Notes: generated by a model from the letters alone, not told the origin. A DNA stretch of 64,000 bases from Silurus meridionalis (GCF_014805685.1 NC_060885.1:21298632-21362631), one strand, 5' to 3'. Positions 23,520 to 36,600 are shown, counted from the stretch's first letter. Numbers and translations are program-made.

Positions 23520-24122
23520 ATTTTTCTGGTATCAGCACTTTACTTCACTATTTCTTTTTCAGACAACTTTTTACTTTCACTCTACATTTTTGACACAAAT
23601 ATCTGTACTTTCTACTTCTTACATTTTCAAAATAGATGTGTTACTTTAGTTTTAATCAATTTGGTGAAATGTCAATATCTTTTCTTCTCACTGTGCACCG
23701 TTTTTAGCCCACTGACCTGTTTCCTGTCATTGCGCAGCTTTTTCAAACTGAAATTGTTTGAAAATAATTTCCTTACTCTCACACACTACAGATGTAGGCT
23801 ACTTAATGATGCTAAAAATGTGTAAGGCAGAAGGCAAAAAGTAGTATGGGGTCTATGTGGATCAAACAGAGGGAGTCAGCAATATAAACATGACTGATAA
23901 CAGAGACATTACTGTTCACCTGATCATCATCATCTTTTCTCTGCTGTGTTCTATATGGTGCATGTTCAGCCTGAATACATTCATTAGGTAACAAAATGTA
24001 AAATTCTATTGTATTTATATATTAAATAGGCCTGAGAGTAAGTAAGTACATGTCAGAGCCCAAACTTCTTTGAGTAACTATACTTCTACTTAAGTGAATG
24101 ATGTGTGTAATTTTGCCATCTC
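23520..24122 (-). mobile_element. hAT-like non-autonomous element, reverse copy
   Basis: It is the reverse complement of the element at 42,432-43,220. Shared blocks include 'gtgaacagtaatgtctctgt' (complement here), 'ccttctgccttaca' and 'agcctacatctgtggtgtgt'. The outer end 'tactcaaagaagtttgggct' and 'cacttaagtagaagta' (complement) is the 'tactcaagtaaaagta' type terminus of a large fish hAT-related MITE group. No transposase is visible. The superfamily is from memory. Confidence 0.6.
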
Positions 24123-24454
24123 TGTCATACATGTAAAACATCATAATATCTGACTAGGATCTGTATCTTACCTAGCTAATGGCTTACCTGTATGTGTTTC
24201 TGCGGGTTGGCTGTTGAGTTATGAACTACTGTTACAGGAACCATGTATTCAAGTAATGAGAGTTTATAGTGAAACATTGGAGCCATCAGACTGTGCAAAT
24301 TGTACTAAACCATTAAGTAATTGGAAATTAAAACTATTAGTCTCTATTAGGAAAATGCCATCTTGACTAATTGTTGCATTATGTTATGAAATGCTTAGTT
24401 GTAAAAATTGACATGGTAAAGAACATAAAAAAATAATATTAATATAATAAAAAA
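24123..24454. other. Intergenic, no gene seen
   Basis: Unique AT-rich sequence. Confidence 0.4.
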
Positions 24455-24567
<113 letters not shown>

Positions 24568-24882
24568 GAGAGATATAAAAGGGTAGAAGAAGCACAAGCA
24601 GTCATATGAGAGTACGGATATACTGTGTTGTGCTGAATACCAGTGTTTGACCCTGAAATGAGCTAGTGGAACAGGCTACCCCACCCACTGGGTTTGGGGA
24701 TGTGTGCTGAGTGCGGTATGAGCTCACACAGGCCTCCAAATGCTCAAGCACATAGAGCAAACTCTGCGGCTATTTTGAGACAATTGTCCAGTTACCCCCA
24801 CAAGCTCACACACACTCATGTGTGCCCATTAAGGGGGCCAACACCTAATAAGTGTGGTGATCCAAAAAGGCTTGATGTGTAG

Positions 24883-24888
<6 letters not shown>

Positions 24889-24934
<46 letters not shown>
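24889..24934. repeat. (TG)n microsatellite
   Basis: About 44 bases of TG after a short AT run. Confidence 0.95.
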
Positions 24935-24938
<4 letters not shown>

Positions 24939-25223
24939 TTATGTGTGTGGTTTTGGGTGTGCGTCAGTGTCCTTACGAACCTGGTCATGCCCACGCTACA
25001 TGAGAGGGACTCGGTTACTCCCATTTTGTTTTATTTGCTAATCTCGTAGAATGTTGTGCGTCTGAAGTGTCTAAACTATTAGGTACGTGTGTTTGAAAGT
25101 AAACCTCTGCGTTATAGACATGCAGCTTTTTCCACACCAACACAGTGCAACCCCCAGAGCGACATAGAGGCTCTAAAAATATTTATTCGGTTCATATCCA
25201 CCAATGACGCACTCACTTAAATT

Positions 25224-25225
<2 letters not shown>

Positions 25226-25286
<61 letters not shown>

Positions 25287-25288
25287 AC
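25226..25288. repeat. (CA)n microsatellite
   Basis: About 62 bases of CA with one AA interruption near the end. Confidence 0.95.
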
Positions 25289-26860
25289 TATTTATTATTA
25301 CACATTAGCACTGCTGTTATGAGTCTTCTTTTTTTTATTTCTGTCTCGTTGTTTGTGTCTTCACTCGGTGATGCTACTGAATAAAAATGTCTTGGCTTTT
25401 TTTTCTTTAAAGAAGTCAAAGGCAAACAGACACCATGTCTCATAAACCACAGAAGCAGGCAAAGAAGAGAATATGTTCATTTTTGTTTATTTCTTTTTCA
25501 TGTAATTGCATGCTACTAACCTTTGTGATGTGTTTTTATCACTCTGTCATGCATTTCTTCCATATGCAAACTATTACATTGCTAGTAAATGTTGCCTTTT
25601 AGATAATAACACTCTCTTCATATCATACTGTAGACATCATATTTGTGCAGAATATTTTTAAAAATAGTATTTGTTTAAGGTGTTAAAGGCTCTTCTACAA
25701 CTACTTCACTTGTTTAATTTAAAAGACGCTTTTAGGAACCTTAGAGACACAAGCAGTGTTTCACTACTGAAAAACACAGTGTTGTCAAAGTTATTACAAA
25801 TATATATTGCAATATATTCTACCATCACATTTTGCTCACGTCCAACTGTGTGCAATGCTGAATGTGTGCTGAAGTAGTTTTCTCCTTATATTAACGCACA
25901 CATATATTAACATATATGTTATTAACATATATGTGTGGTGACCTGGTGAAAAGCATGGTAAAATGGTAAAATGTTCTCCTGTAAATGTATACCTTTTGCA
26001 AAAATAGTTTTTTGCATGTATAGTATGCCAACCATCAGTCAAGTTATAGCTGAAAAGAGAAAAGGAGGAAAAACACATCTAAAAATTAACATTGTGGATT
26101 TTATTAACGTCTTTATCTAATTACGACCTCACCTGATATGTTGATCAAATTTTGCCTGGCTTTCAAGGTTTTTAGACACATTAATGCATATACTGCATGT
26201 GTGGTTTTAATTATAACACAACAAAAACTGTGATGATAATGTTAACAAAAAAAGTAAATGAATACGGTCTATTTGATTATTGCAGTTTCCCCTACTGCAA
26301 ACTTCCTGTCATTTCTAGAATGAATGTTAAGTTAGTTAGTAACTTACTTTTGTGTTTACTCACTTTTATTGTCTTTTTCTAAAGTCTATGTAAGGATATA
26401 GCGCAACAACCTAAAAACAACACAAAAATACATATGTCAACACTAAAATACATAAGAACAACACAAAAATACATAAAAACAATAAAAATCTTAGAATATA
26501 CATTATATTTAATATACATACACATATACATTCACATATGTACATACACGTAAGAATATCCATATTTGCTCACATTTTATCTCATCACCCAATATTTTAA
26601 CATCATCTGGCAAAATTAACACACATTTGATACACATTTCTACTTTGGGCATAGTTATAGATAATAGCATATAGCATTTCATGTAAACATGATATAAATA
26701 GTGGTAGTATTTTGTAAAATAAATAAATAAATAAAAGTCTTCTTGCTCAGACAGGTTTCCATTCTAGGATGACAGGAATCTTCTACTTCCATTTTTTACA
26801 TCATAATAGTCTCACACACACACTTGTTTCCTTATTGTAGTAAATATCTGGCTCAGCCAT
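25289..26860. other. Intergenic, AT-rich, no gene seen
   Basis: Unique AT-rich DNA. 'cacaaaaatacata' recurs three times at about 26,421-26,475 as a loose tandem repeat. No supported ORF. Confidence 0.45.
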
Positions 26861-27240
26861 TGCAACATGTCCTAATAAACTGCCTTGAGCTAATTAGGAA
26901 AGAATCAATTTTTAACAAGATAGCCATCATCATTAAGATCCTGAGCTTTGACCTCTCTGTTTAAAATGCCATAATAGCGAGCTGGAACATGTTCTCTTCT
27001 CACTGTCTCGCTGATCTGATGATTGCGTCTTGGACCCGTGCCTGGCACTAAGCTGAAGGATCTCCTGTGCAGCAGACAGAGGCACTCCTTCAGCAGAATT
27101 ATTTTGCTTTATTTAGCTTACATTAATACCTAAAAGTCAATTTCCTCCAATGCAGTAGTGCTGATGTCTAGATTCATTACCGTTACCTCCTCCTAACGAA
27201 GTCCTGTCTCATGCAGATGAATCCTTCCACACTGTGTTCT
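26861..27240. other. Candidate conserved non-coding element
   Basis: Repeat-free sequence of mixed composition with intact motifs such as 'ttgagctaattaggaa' and 'gagctttgacctctct', the latter a nuclear-receptor-like half site. It contrasts with the AT-rich surroundings. A regulatory role is inference. Confidence 0.3.
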
Positions 27241-28204
27241 CAATGGTGTACGAATATCATTTTAGAACAAGTAAATAAAGTTCTAGTTTTTAAGTGCTCA
27301 TTAGTGTTCACTATGGGTTACATTCAGACCTGATTAAAGTGCACACTGCTTAGAATTGAATACTTAAACGGCAGTCAGTATTCAGACCTAATTACAGACC
27401 TAAGCACTGTTCAGAAATTATGCAAGTTATGCACATGGAGTTTGTGTAAATTGTGGGTGTGTCTCAGTTACACAGGATTCTGAACCTGGATTTAAGCCTG
27501 TTTCTCTTACTCATCAGCAAAAAGTCAGGCTTTAATAAATCGCAACGTGTAAAGCAGAGTTTATGTTTTGAGCTGTAAGCGCACTCAAAAAAAACCCAAA
27601 AACAAAAGTTATTGCACTTAAGGCTAATATTAAATATGTAAATATAACATTATGAATAATTTGATAGTATCAAGTCATCGAAAGGATTCTGTTCACACTT
27701 TGTTGTAATAGAGGCGGATGCAAGCGCGGATCATTTGATTGCCAAGGACAATGACCTGAATTCAACAGACAATGATTAGGAACCACAACCATGGAAGACA
27801 AATGTGAGACTAGGAGTGAAGTGCAGGGTGTGACTAAACACATGAACATTAACAGTGAAACAGGGAACAGGTGTACAGTATTATATCAGTGATATGTGAT
27901 AAAGACAATGAATTGCAGTGGCTGCTGGGTAACACAGTCCAAGGTCCATAATCCTGACACACTTGAGGAGACGTCATCTTATATTGAGACCTTGCTTAAG
28001 GAACCACACTTTAATGTTGCTGTAAAGCAGTAGATAAATGCTTTGTATACTCAGAATGCAGATAAATGCTTTGTGAACTCATTTTCACATTATTAAATAA
28101 TAAAACTGCTTACACCAGAAAATATCTCATTACACTTCTACGACTATTATTTTGTGGTTTCAATGAATTAGTCATGCAAATAATTACTCCGTATAAACAA
28201 ATTA
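27241..28204. other. Intergenic, no gene seen
   Basis: Unique DNA; no ORF with domains. Confidence 0.4.
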
Positions 28205-28340
28205 ATATAGAATTCAATTCAGTTTTAATTGTCTAGCAATTTTAACAGTGGGCATTTACCCAAAGTAGTGTTATAGCTGCTACATAATTATTATTTTTTT
28301 TGGATCAAGTGCTATTTCTTTGAAAGGTTATTTCAATGTA
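28205..28340 (-). repeat. LINE 3'-end fragment, reverse
   Basis: 'attcaattcagttttaattg' followed by 'tctagcaattttaacagtgg' is the diverged complement of the tail at 32,340-32,417, where 'aaaaagcgctatagaaataa' ends the LINE. Confidence 0.5.
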
Positions 28341-29289
28341 TCTCATCTTTTTATCTATAGGTAATATACTGATATATTAAAATATATCAATATAAATTCA
28401 TATTATATATTCTGTTCTAATAAGTCTCATAAAATGCATAACCTTTTCTGCATAAACATTGAGAAAACCTTGACGCCAACTCTAAACACATCCGGGTTAC
28501 GCGGAATGCGTTTGAGGGAAAGAAAGTTGTATTTTGCTGCATATGCATTCCAGTAGTCAAATATCGGTCGAAGCAGCATTTAAATTGCATGTTATAAACT
28601 AGAAACCACACTCAATTTTATTTTCTCTTGCTCTCATTCGCTTTCACTCCATCCTCTGTCTCTACATCTCTCTCTGTCAAACCAGGAGATACTTGTGGTG
28701 CCAAGCAGACATAATAAAAAATAAGAACGGATAGGAGGGCTGGAAAAACTTGAACAGGACACGCTCAGTCTTAGTGTTGCAAATATTGCTTTTGGTATCC
28801 ATGAATCAAATCATTATTCAAGCCATGAAAACACAGGCCAAACAGAGAGGAATGCAGTTTCTTTTTGGGAGGAGGGGGGAGGGGGTCACAGCAGGAAACA
28901 AATTTTATGTATGTTCCATAAGAGGTCTTTTTTTTATTATGCAACAGAATATGGGAGTTTCCAGATCCATTAATGATGCTTATTAGAATTTTGGGTGCCA
29001 CAATGAGCGCATTGTGTTGGCGTGCTCTAGTTGTTTAGAAGGATGAGTTAATCCAAATTACATGTAAACAAATGAAGGAAATTGATTGGATTAATGTTGG
29101 GCAGTAAGCATGTTTAATACTGCTTTCGGGGGGAAGTTTTTAAAAAAAAAAAAGAATAACATTAATTTTCATAATAATTTTTTTGAAGAAAATTGCCATC
29201 AGCGTGGAGTAAATCTGCCAATTCGAGGGCTGTGGGCTGTTAAATGTTGAGGAGAGGGCAGTACTGACTCATACACACCTTTACTACCT
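28341..29289. other. Intergenic, no gene seen
   Basis: Unique sequence. Segments near 28,980-29,110 and 29,190-29,260 are repeat-free and moderately GC-balanced, but nothing specific is recognised. Confidence 0.4.
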
Positions 29290-29312
29290 TTCTCTCTCTC
29301 TCTCTCTCTCTC
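29290..29312. repeat. (TC)n microsatellite, short
   Basis: About 23 bases of TC, followed shortly by a brief CA stretch. Confidence 0.9.
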
Positions 29313-31174
29313 TTACACAAACACACACACAATTACATCCTGCTCTCTTTCAGGATGTCAATGCAAACATCCATGCATTCGGTCCCACTGAATAGACTAA
29401 TGAGTCTGAAAATAATGTAAATTATTGTCATCTGACCTCAACACATTCGGAAACTTTTGGGAGAGCATCCAATTAGATACATAGTTGGACTGATGTGCTA
29501 AACAGCCACTCCATTATAATTATACCAAAACACTAATAGAGGGAATATCGTTTGAAAGAATGATGTTTCATCCCTCCGGGAAAGTTCCAGCAATGTGTAG
29601 AGTCTATGCCAAGGAACAGTGAATCTGTTCTGGTGGTTTGTGATGGCCCAACACCTTATTAAAACAAAGTCTGTTTTTTTTTCTGCTTTAATTTGTCTGT
29701 ATTTATACCTCCTGTCTGCTCCAAATTTTGGTGTCCAATAGTTACATGTCAAAGCACATCAAGTAGTCAGTTAGGAGGTACGTAAAAACAGCAATGTGTT
29801 TTTAATCTTGTGCACTTACACTGTTTTTTAGCAGATGAAGCGCCAGGGTTTCATTTTTTGTCATCACTCAAGTATTTACTTGTGACTGGCTTTTTGAACA
29901 GACTCCACCATCTCATCTGTTAGGAGCCCAGTGTCAGCCATAATTCAACCGACAGAACGAGAGAAACTCAACTCTTAGAGAAACATTTTTGACAGAACAC
30001 ACACATGCACAATCATACTGGGGCCAACATGATGTGAAATCCAGGCTCACTTTTCTTTTGGAATACAATAACCTTAATTGGTCATTAGCTAATCTTTATG
30101 GCTATATGAGCTATTAACCAACTAACCCAAAGGCAAATGGAATTAGTGCATAGTGAAGCTAAATCTCAGAGGGAGTGTAGAAAAAAGGATTGCTACCAGA
30201 TCCACAACTTAGAGTAAAAATTCATGTGTACAGAATATCTGAATTTACAGGCCAGTTTGATTTTGTAAAATATGCCTCTATTATTTGTCACATAATAAAG
30301 GCAGGAATTTGATACAAGTGCCTATAATCTTACAAAGACAACAAAATATTGTTGTCTTTCACCCTGCTTATTAAGGGTTACAAGAAAGAGTATGAGTGAT
30401 AAGTGTGGCATGTGACATGCAGGGACTGATGGGTAATGTAGTTCATGGCCATAGTTCTGACACTATTACAAAGACCCTGACAATTGCATGTGGAGTAACA
30501 TGCTTAAGCAAGCCATGTGCTCCTTCACAGATCCTGCAGCAATTGATTTATACAAATATACTGGATTAGACAATTAAGTGTGTAAATGTAGAGCAGAAAT
30601 GGTGTACAGCATGATTCGTGTTTATCATCTAGGGAGAGGTGTTTATTAGCCAGCAATGTCAGCTGCTCTGTGTTTACTGCAGACTTCTGGACTGTGTAAA
30701 CATATGAACGAAGGCACACTCACATGCAAAATGCTAACACACACATACACTGAGGGCTATGTTTATTTGAAGCCCTCTGCCCAGTAAAGCTGCTGTAAAC
30801 AAAACATTAGTCTTTTTTTACTGTGCTACTGTACCATACAGACATTTTGTGTTTCCACAGATTTAATAAGAGTTAATGTCTCGACTTAAAATTTACGCCT
30901 TTTTTATGGCTTTAACAAGGTAACCAGAAGGCGACTGTACACATACCGTACCAGGCAAGACCATGTTTACTGCCATGCTTTAATGACAAAGTATTTATTT
31001 TTTATGTTAATGCAAATAAAAAATACATCAATTACACAACAAATCATTTTTTGCCAGTGAAATATCACATTTTGTATTTAATTTCATAAGTAAATAATAG
31101 TGTTTTCACTTGGCCAACTTTTATCTATCAAGGCTTGGTCTTTTGTATAGCAGTTCAGTAGATCTAATATTAAA
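29313..31174. other. Intergenic, no gene seen
   Basis: Unique sequence. 30,060-30,170 is repeat-free with several TAAT/ATTA cores ('ttaattggtcattagctaat') and could be regulatory. No exon features found. Confidence 0.4.
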
Positions 31175-31374
31175 AACTGAATGCATTATATGAACAAAGG
31201 TTTTTGCACCCCTGATTATAAGATTTGTATGTGCTTTTTGAACATCCCATTTCACATTTAGTTGTTATTTACTGTTATAATAACTTCTACTCTTTTGGGA
31301 ATATGTTCCACTAGATTTTACAGTGTGGGTATGGAGATTTGTGCTCATTCAGCCATAAGGGTTTTAGTAAAATC

Positions 31375-32417
31375 TTATCTTATCATCCCTACACTGGCTA
31401 CCTGTTAAGTTTCGAATCGACTACAAACTACTGCTCCTTACCCACAAAACACTAAATGGTTTGGCTCCCATGTGTCTTTCCAGACTTCTAACACATTACA
31501 ATCCGTCACGCTCCTTGAGATCTCAAAAACCAGACTTCTAGTAGTTCCTAGAATAGCAAAGTCCACTAAAGGTGGTAGAGCATTCTCACATTTAGCTCCT
31601 AAACTTTGGAATAGTCGTCCTGACAGTGTTCAGGGCTCAGACACACTCTCCCATTTTAAGTGCAGATTAAAAACATATATTTTTAGCAAAGCCTACACAT
31701 AACATACATCACATCATAACCTTGTGCTCCAGTACGTCTGAGCACATTATTAACTTGTGCTTGTTAATATCATGAACAGCAGCTACACTAATTCCTCTCC
31801 ACTGCTTCTCTTTCTCTACCTATCCCTAGGCATCCTGAGGTTGCGCCAGTTCCAGTTATGTCTCACCTTATGAAGTTTATTTAGAGAAGTAGATGCCGAC
31901 CCTGCAAACCCTGCAAACATCCCGAACCATCTAGAGACGTACCAGCGCCATTTGGATCCCACTTAATGTGGAGTTTGGACACTGGACCTCCTTGAGTGTT
32001 TAAGGACTCTGGCATGGAGAAGCTGGTGTTGGATCTGTGATGATCTCAAATGTTGAGCTATTTTATGAATTGCTCAGTAGCTCCTAGTTTTGTAACCACA
32101 AATGACTGTAAAAGACTTTAAAAAGGACATTACTCATAATCTTACATTTCAGTGCTCATGTTAGTTCTCACTCTCCAGTGTTATAATCACACTCTTGATG
32201 TCACCATATGAGGATGGGTTCCTCTTTTGAGTCTGGTTCCTCTCAAGGTTTCTTCCTCATATCATCTAAGGGAGTTTTTCCTTGCCACAGTCACCATGGC
32301 TGCTCATCAGGGATACATACACATCGTTCACCTTAACTATTAAAACTCTGTAAAGCTGCTTTGAAACAATGTCTGTTGTAAAAAGCGCTATAGAAATAAA
32401 CTTGACTTGACTTGACT
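31375..32417 (+). mobile_element. 5'-truncated LINE (Rex1/CR1-L2-like) 3' end
   Basis: The insert begins inside the reverse-transcriptase ORF, continues through a 3' untranslated region with 'tggttcctctcaaggtttct', 'gggagtttttccttgccaca' and 'tgtaaagctgctttgaaaca', and ends 'aaataaacttgacttgactt' with (TTGAC)n tail repeats. Severe 5' truncation is usual for target-primed insertion. The flanks share 'taaaatc' at 31,368-31,374 and 32,418-32,424, a possible target-site duplication. Confidence 0.75.
31390..31702 (+). pseudogene. LINE reverse-transcriptase C-terminal fragment, frameshifted
   Basis: The first frame reads 'LHWLPVKFRIDYK' and '...KTLNGLAP', a signature downstream of the RT domain in many LINEs. 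Near 31,525-31,530 (a short A run) the frame changes, and the second frame carries 'LLVVPRIAKSTKGGRAFS' and 'APKLWNSRPDSV', followed by '...LKTYIF' and a stop at 31,700-31,702. The rest of the ORF, including the RT catalytic centre and endonuclease, is missing because of 5' truncation. It is not functional. Confidence 0.75.
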
Positions 32418-32590
32418 TAAAATCATAATGTCTTATGTAGGTGAGGTGAGGAGGCCTGGGGTGCTGTAATGCATCCAAAGACATGCTGTATAACTGTGTA
32501 CCTCTGACTTTGTTGTAACAGTTTGAAAAAGAGTCACATATGGCTGGAAAAGTCAGATGTCCCAATATTTTTGTCCATATAGTGTGTATT

Positions 32591-34527
32591 TTTATACTAA
32601 CTAGTTGTTTTCCTTTTATTCCAGTGTAATTTACCTATTAAACTATTATTTGTTGAGAAACTACTGCACATATTCTCTGCTCATAGCTCTGTTATTGCTG
32701 GAACACTTTGGTGAATTGGAGATTTAGTAGAAAAAGGATTTACTTTTGTAAATTGGCACATCCAAATCAAAAGCCTAAAAGGAGCTTACTTTTTTATTAC
32801 ATTGATCCTATGTAGTAGCTTGACTTTGCACCAAACTTCATTAGGTATAATAACTATATATATTTTTTTATGCTAGTACTACCATGGTAGCACAAAGTAA
32901 CTGTCTGGATAGTTAATGGTAATTTATTAGTTTCAATATCATCTCTGTTGACAGTTTCAATATTTTGCTGGAGAAATGTCAAGTAAATGTGTCAGCTGTT
33001 AAACAGTGCTCTAAACAGTGCTCCAAAAAACTGAGGCAGATACAAGCTAACTAAATCTGTCCTTCTGACTCGCTTATGATTTAAAAACCGTATATTGTAT
33101 CAGATACTGTTTATTAATAAATATTATTATTTAGACTTTTTTGGTAATGTGTATTGGAATATAGAAAAATAGGAATACAGATTAATGCAGAAAAAATAAA
33201 ATGTTATATAGTCACTTCTCCTGGGTTTTCTGGGTAATTTAAAGGACTGTAATGAAAATGACAGCAAGGTTTTTTTTCTTCGTTTGTTTTTCTGTATATT
33301 ATAGTCACAATCAGTTTTATTTCACTTTGAGTACTTTCACTGTGGTCTATCCTGAAGTGGAGAAGCATACTGAGCGATGGGGAAAATCCTGAATTACTAT
33401 TTTCTAAACATACTGACATTCATGGCTGCAGTAATTAGTGCCGTTCTAAAACAAATTTAGTTTTACTTTACTTTGAGGGGCGCTTAAGGGCATAATTGTA
33501 TTTTTATTTAATTTTTTAAATGAAACAATACAAACAACTGATGGACTATTTTCCTTGAGATGTTTTAGACAGTTTTTATATTTAATGAAAAAAATATGCC
33601 TGCAGTCTATGTCTGAAATATTATATTTAGAAATTATTTGAAACTATAAATAAATGAAAGAAGAAGCAAATGAAAGCAGTACTGCAGCAAAAAAAAAACC
33701 TTTTTGATGTGGGTTTTAAGTTTGTTATCATTACGTCAGCTAAAAGCCTACAGCTCATGCTTTTGCATTTGTTTGCCTCTGAAGATTGACTAAATTAGAC
33801 TATATGACCAGCAGCTTGTAAATGAGACTGGTGGCAGAGTGAGTGGGTTTTTCACTATTTAGTCTATTTATTTATTATTAATAGTGACACAGTGTCTTAA
33901 ATACTTAAGTGTCAGTGACTCAAGACAACAAAATGTTCACTTCAGTTGTATATCACCTTCAAGTGCCTTCTGAACGACTGTAAAATTTTAACCCTTTAGC
34001 AAGCTACAGTCACATTAGTGCATCACTTCAAAATGACATAAATTGATGTTTCGGAAATGATTCATTAAGAGTGCCATCAAACGCGATGTACAAATGATTG
34101 TGTGTTTACAGTACTCTTCTTTGACATCTTCTTAAGCTGAAAAGGTGTGAAGGTCACAGCAAGATAAATAAATTCACTGAAATAGAGCTGTAAAATATGT
34201 CTTTTGTCTTTCTAGTCCCTCTATGCTCATAGCTATATTGCAAAACTGAAAATGAATATTTTTTTGGGACTGCTATAACGTGCGGTAATACTGGTACAAC
34301 ACTGATGTCATACTGTGTAAAATAAACTGCTATTCTACTCACTTTTTTGATGACATAATGTTGTTATTTGTGGATATATTTAACAGACGTAAGTGCAACC
34401 TGTTTGTTGCAGTAAAAGCTTGCAGTGAATGGTGAATGGCAAAGTTCTCATGGAAGTGTTGTAAATGGCTCAGTGACTAGTAGGAAGGAAAAACGTGGTT
34501 AAGTAACTGTTCTGACATTTTCTGTGC
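32591..34527. other. Intergenic, AT-rich, no gene seen
   Basis: Unique AT-rich DNA with no recognised element or domain-bearing ORF. Confidence 0.45.
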
Positions 34528-34679
34528 TGCTCTGCCATTAATAGGGGTTTGTGAAAGGGAATTTCTGCTCAGTCTCTTCCCAAACCCGGATCATCAAGCG
34601 CCTGATTTCTCAGGGTTGCAGTGTGAAACAGGTCATTAGTTTAGCATATGGCCTCAGGCCTCACCCGAGCCGTCTTGCT

Positions 34680-34680
<1 letters not shown>
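34528..34680. other. Candidate conserved non-coding element
   Basis: Balanced, repeat-free sequence including 'gtgtgaaacaggtcattagt' directly ahead of a CA array. The ORF running through it has no domain and ends in microsatellite. Regulatory function is only a suggestion. Confidence 0.2.

Positions 34681-34718
<38 letters not shown>
34681..34718. repeat. (AC)n microsatellite
   Basis: About 38 bases of AC. Two more CA arrays follow within 280 bases. Confidence 0.95.
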
Positions 34719-34721
<3 letters not shown>

Positions 34722-34763
34722 TTACTATCCGTGCGAGGACTTTCAGCTAGCATAAATACCACT

Positions 34764-34767
<4 letters not shown>

Positions 34768-34805
<38 letters not shown>
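34768..34805. repeat. (CA)n microsatellite
   Basis: About 38 bases of CA. Confidence 0.95.
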
Positions 34806-34808
<3 letters not shown>

Positions 34809-34960
34809 CAGCATGCCCCCAGTGAACCAGGTATGTGAGTGATAATTAAAACAAATGGCTGTTTTTGTCAAATGCAAATATTCCTTTAATCACAACACAA
34901 GTGGAAAATAATTTGCTATTACAAACCAGAGTGAATGCAACCCAGCCATCAAGGATTCCG

Positions 34961-34962
<2 letters not shown>

Positions 34963-34997
<35 letters not shown>
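34963..34997. repeat. (CA)n microsatellite
   Basis: About 35 bases of CA. Confidence 0.95.
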
Positions 34998-35000
<3 letters not shown>

Positions 35001-35436
35001 CACACTCTTACGCACAACATTCAAGCACCTAGAGGCCAAGTATAATTTGATGTTTGAACTCTAAGCGTATACTGTAAATAAATATCTGTGCAGGATTTCT
35101 CTACAGCACAATTTGCTTCACTTTTCTTGTGTCAAATTGAAAACTGCAAATCCAGCGTGCAGTAAATATTGTTTTCAATCTTTTGTTCAGTGTGTTTCAG
35201 GCACTTGTAATCCCAAACGAATCTCCATGAAAAGACAGGATAGACACTTAGAATAAACATGGGAAAATCAAAGCTTGTTCTCTATCTCTCTCATTTACCC
35301 TCTTTTTCCTGCACTCTTTCTCTATTCATTCATCTGTCTATTTATCTTTCATCCTCTGTGATATTTCAGTAAATGGCACACACATGTGCTATAGTATGTA
35401 ACAGTTTTGGCAATGCAAAACCCCCATAGTGATAAG

Positions 35437-35438
<2 letters not shown>
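34998..35438. other. Intergenic, no gene seen
   Basis: Unique sequence without a supported ORF. Confidence 0.4.
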
Positions 35439-35496
<58 letters not shown>

Positions 35497-35505
35497 GCAC
35501 ACATA

Positions 35506-35547
<42 letters not shown>
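35439..35547. repeat. Compound (TC)n(CA)n microsatellite
   Basis: (TC)n at about 35,439-35,491 passes into (CA)n at about 35,492-35,546 with a few interruptions. Confidence 0.95.
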
Positions 35548-35549
<2 letters not shown>

Positions 35550-36050
35550 ATACATATTACATACTATATGCTACTGTCAGTAATACGATCTTGTAATATA
35601 TATATATACTGTATATCATATTACTGACTACAGAAGTCTACTTCCTACAAAATCTCTTACACATGGATTTGTGCATGTACACACGAAGATACACACACAC
35701 ACATTTTTGTACTTAAAGCACTTCATACGCACACACATGTACAGATAAGTAAATCCTTAAAAGAAAGAACACTTCAGAACACTCCATAGAAGAGTTGTTT
35801 AAGAGGATGTCTCTCTCTCTTTCTCTCTCTTTATCACTGGGTTAGTCGATAGGCAAGAGAGGAATGAAGTGAGGGAGTGAGAGATGTAGAGGAGTGGTGC
35901 ATGTGTGGAAAGACAGTAAGTGGAGCTGGGTTCAGTGGCATGGTAATTATTTCTCACAGCTGGTTTTTGGGCACCTGCTAGTAAACGTCTGCACTGCTCC
36001 TGTAGCGAACACAGACAGTGCAAGAGAGAGTGAGAAAGAGAAGAAGAAGA

Positions 36051-36056
<6 letters not shown>
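35548..36056. other. Intergenic, no gene seen
   Basis: A short imperfect palindrome near 35,577-35,628 ('cagtaatacgat' and 'atcatattactg') surrounds a TA run. Otherwise simple and unique DNA. Confidence 0.4.

Positions 36057-36107
<51 letters not shown>
36057..36107. repeat. (GA)n microsatellite
   Basis: About 50 bases of GA, preceded by a short AGA-rich stretch. Confidence 0.95.
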
Positions 36108-36108
<1 letters not shown>

Positions 36109-36361
36109 AGTTTAGAGTGTGATTGATAGCTGTTCTCTCTCCCCTGCAGCCTGAGGTGCTAGAAGGAACAATGGCACTCTTCTTCTTCTTCTTCTGCTGC
36201 TGAATTTAAGAAAGTGCAATGGGGAGAAATGCAGTTTTGCACGTACATGTATACACAGGTGTGCAAGAACTACCCCGGACCCATGCTGTAAATCATTTCA
36301 ACTGGATTATGCAACTATTTGTTTGTCATTTTGGAACAGAATTTTATTCTGATACTTTACA

Positions 36362-36600
36362 TACAGTGGCTTGTATAAGTATTTGAACTTGTTCCTCCTG
36401 GAAGTGAAATGGACATATGCTCGAATAGTTTTTTTAGATTCAGAATTCAGGCTTAGAGACATTCTTTGAAGGAGTCTTGCATTGATCACTTGTGAGGATA
36501 TCGAGGAATTCTCTAAACTGTCTTCAAAAATGTGAAGCATGGTGTGCGCTGGTGTGTGCAATTAAAGGCCATGGCAGTAAAGACAAATGGCTTAAACATC
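36362..36600. mobile_element. Possible partial Tc1/mariner MITE
   Basis: 'tacagtggcttgtataagta' followed by 'tttgaac' resembles the terminal repeat of several fish Tc1/mariner elements ('cagtggcttgcaaaagtatt'). The opposite terminus is not found, so the extent is uncertain. Confidence 0.35.

Larger units (their letters stand above)
31175..32590 (-). mobile_element. Tc1-type MITE split by a LINE insertion
   Basis: The left part (31,175-31,374) starts 'ttatatgaacaaaggttttt' and runs through 'gtatgtgctttttgaacatc' and 'gctcattcagccataagg'. The right part (32,418-32,590) resumes at 'aggtgaggaggcctggg' and ends 'ttttgtccatatagtgtgt'. Together they reproduce, with some internal loss, the Tc1-type MITE family also at 62,935-63,388. 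Everything between is a LINE 3' end. The MITE is therefore older than the LINE insertion. Confidence 0.75.

Noticed and set aside
24588..24600. TATA-box-like 'gatataaaaggg' downstream of the CTAT array
   Set aside because: No exon, CpG enrichment or initiator follows; AT-rich motifs are expected by chance.
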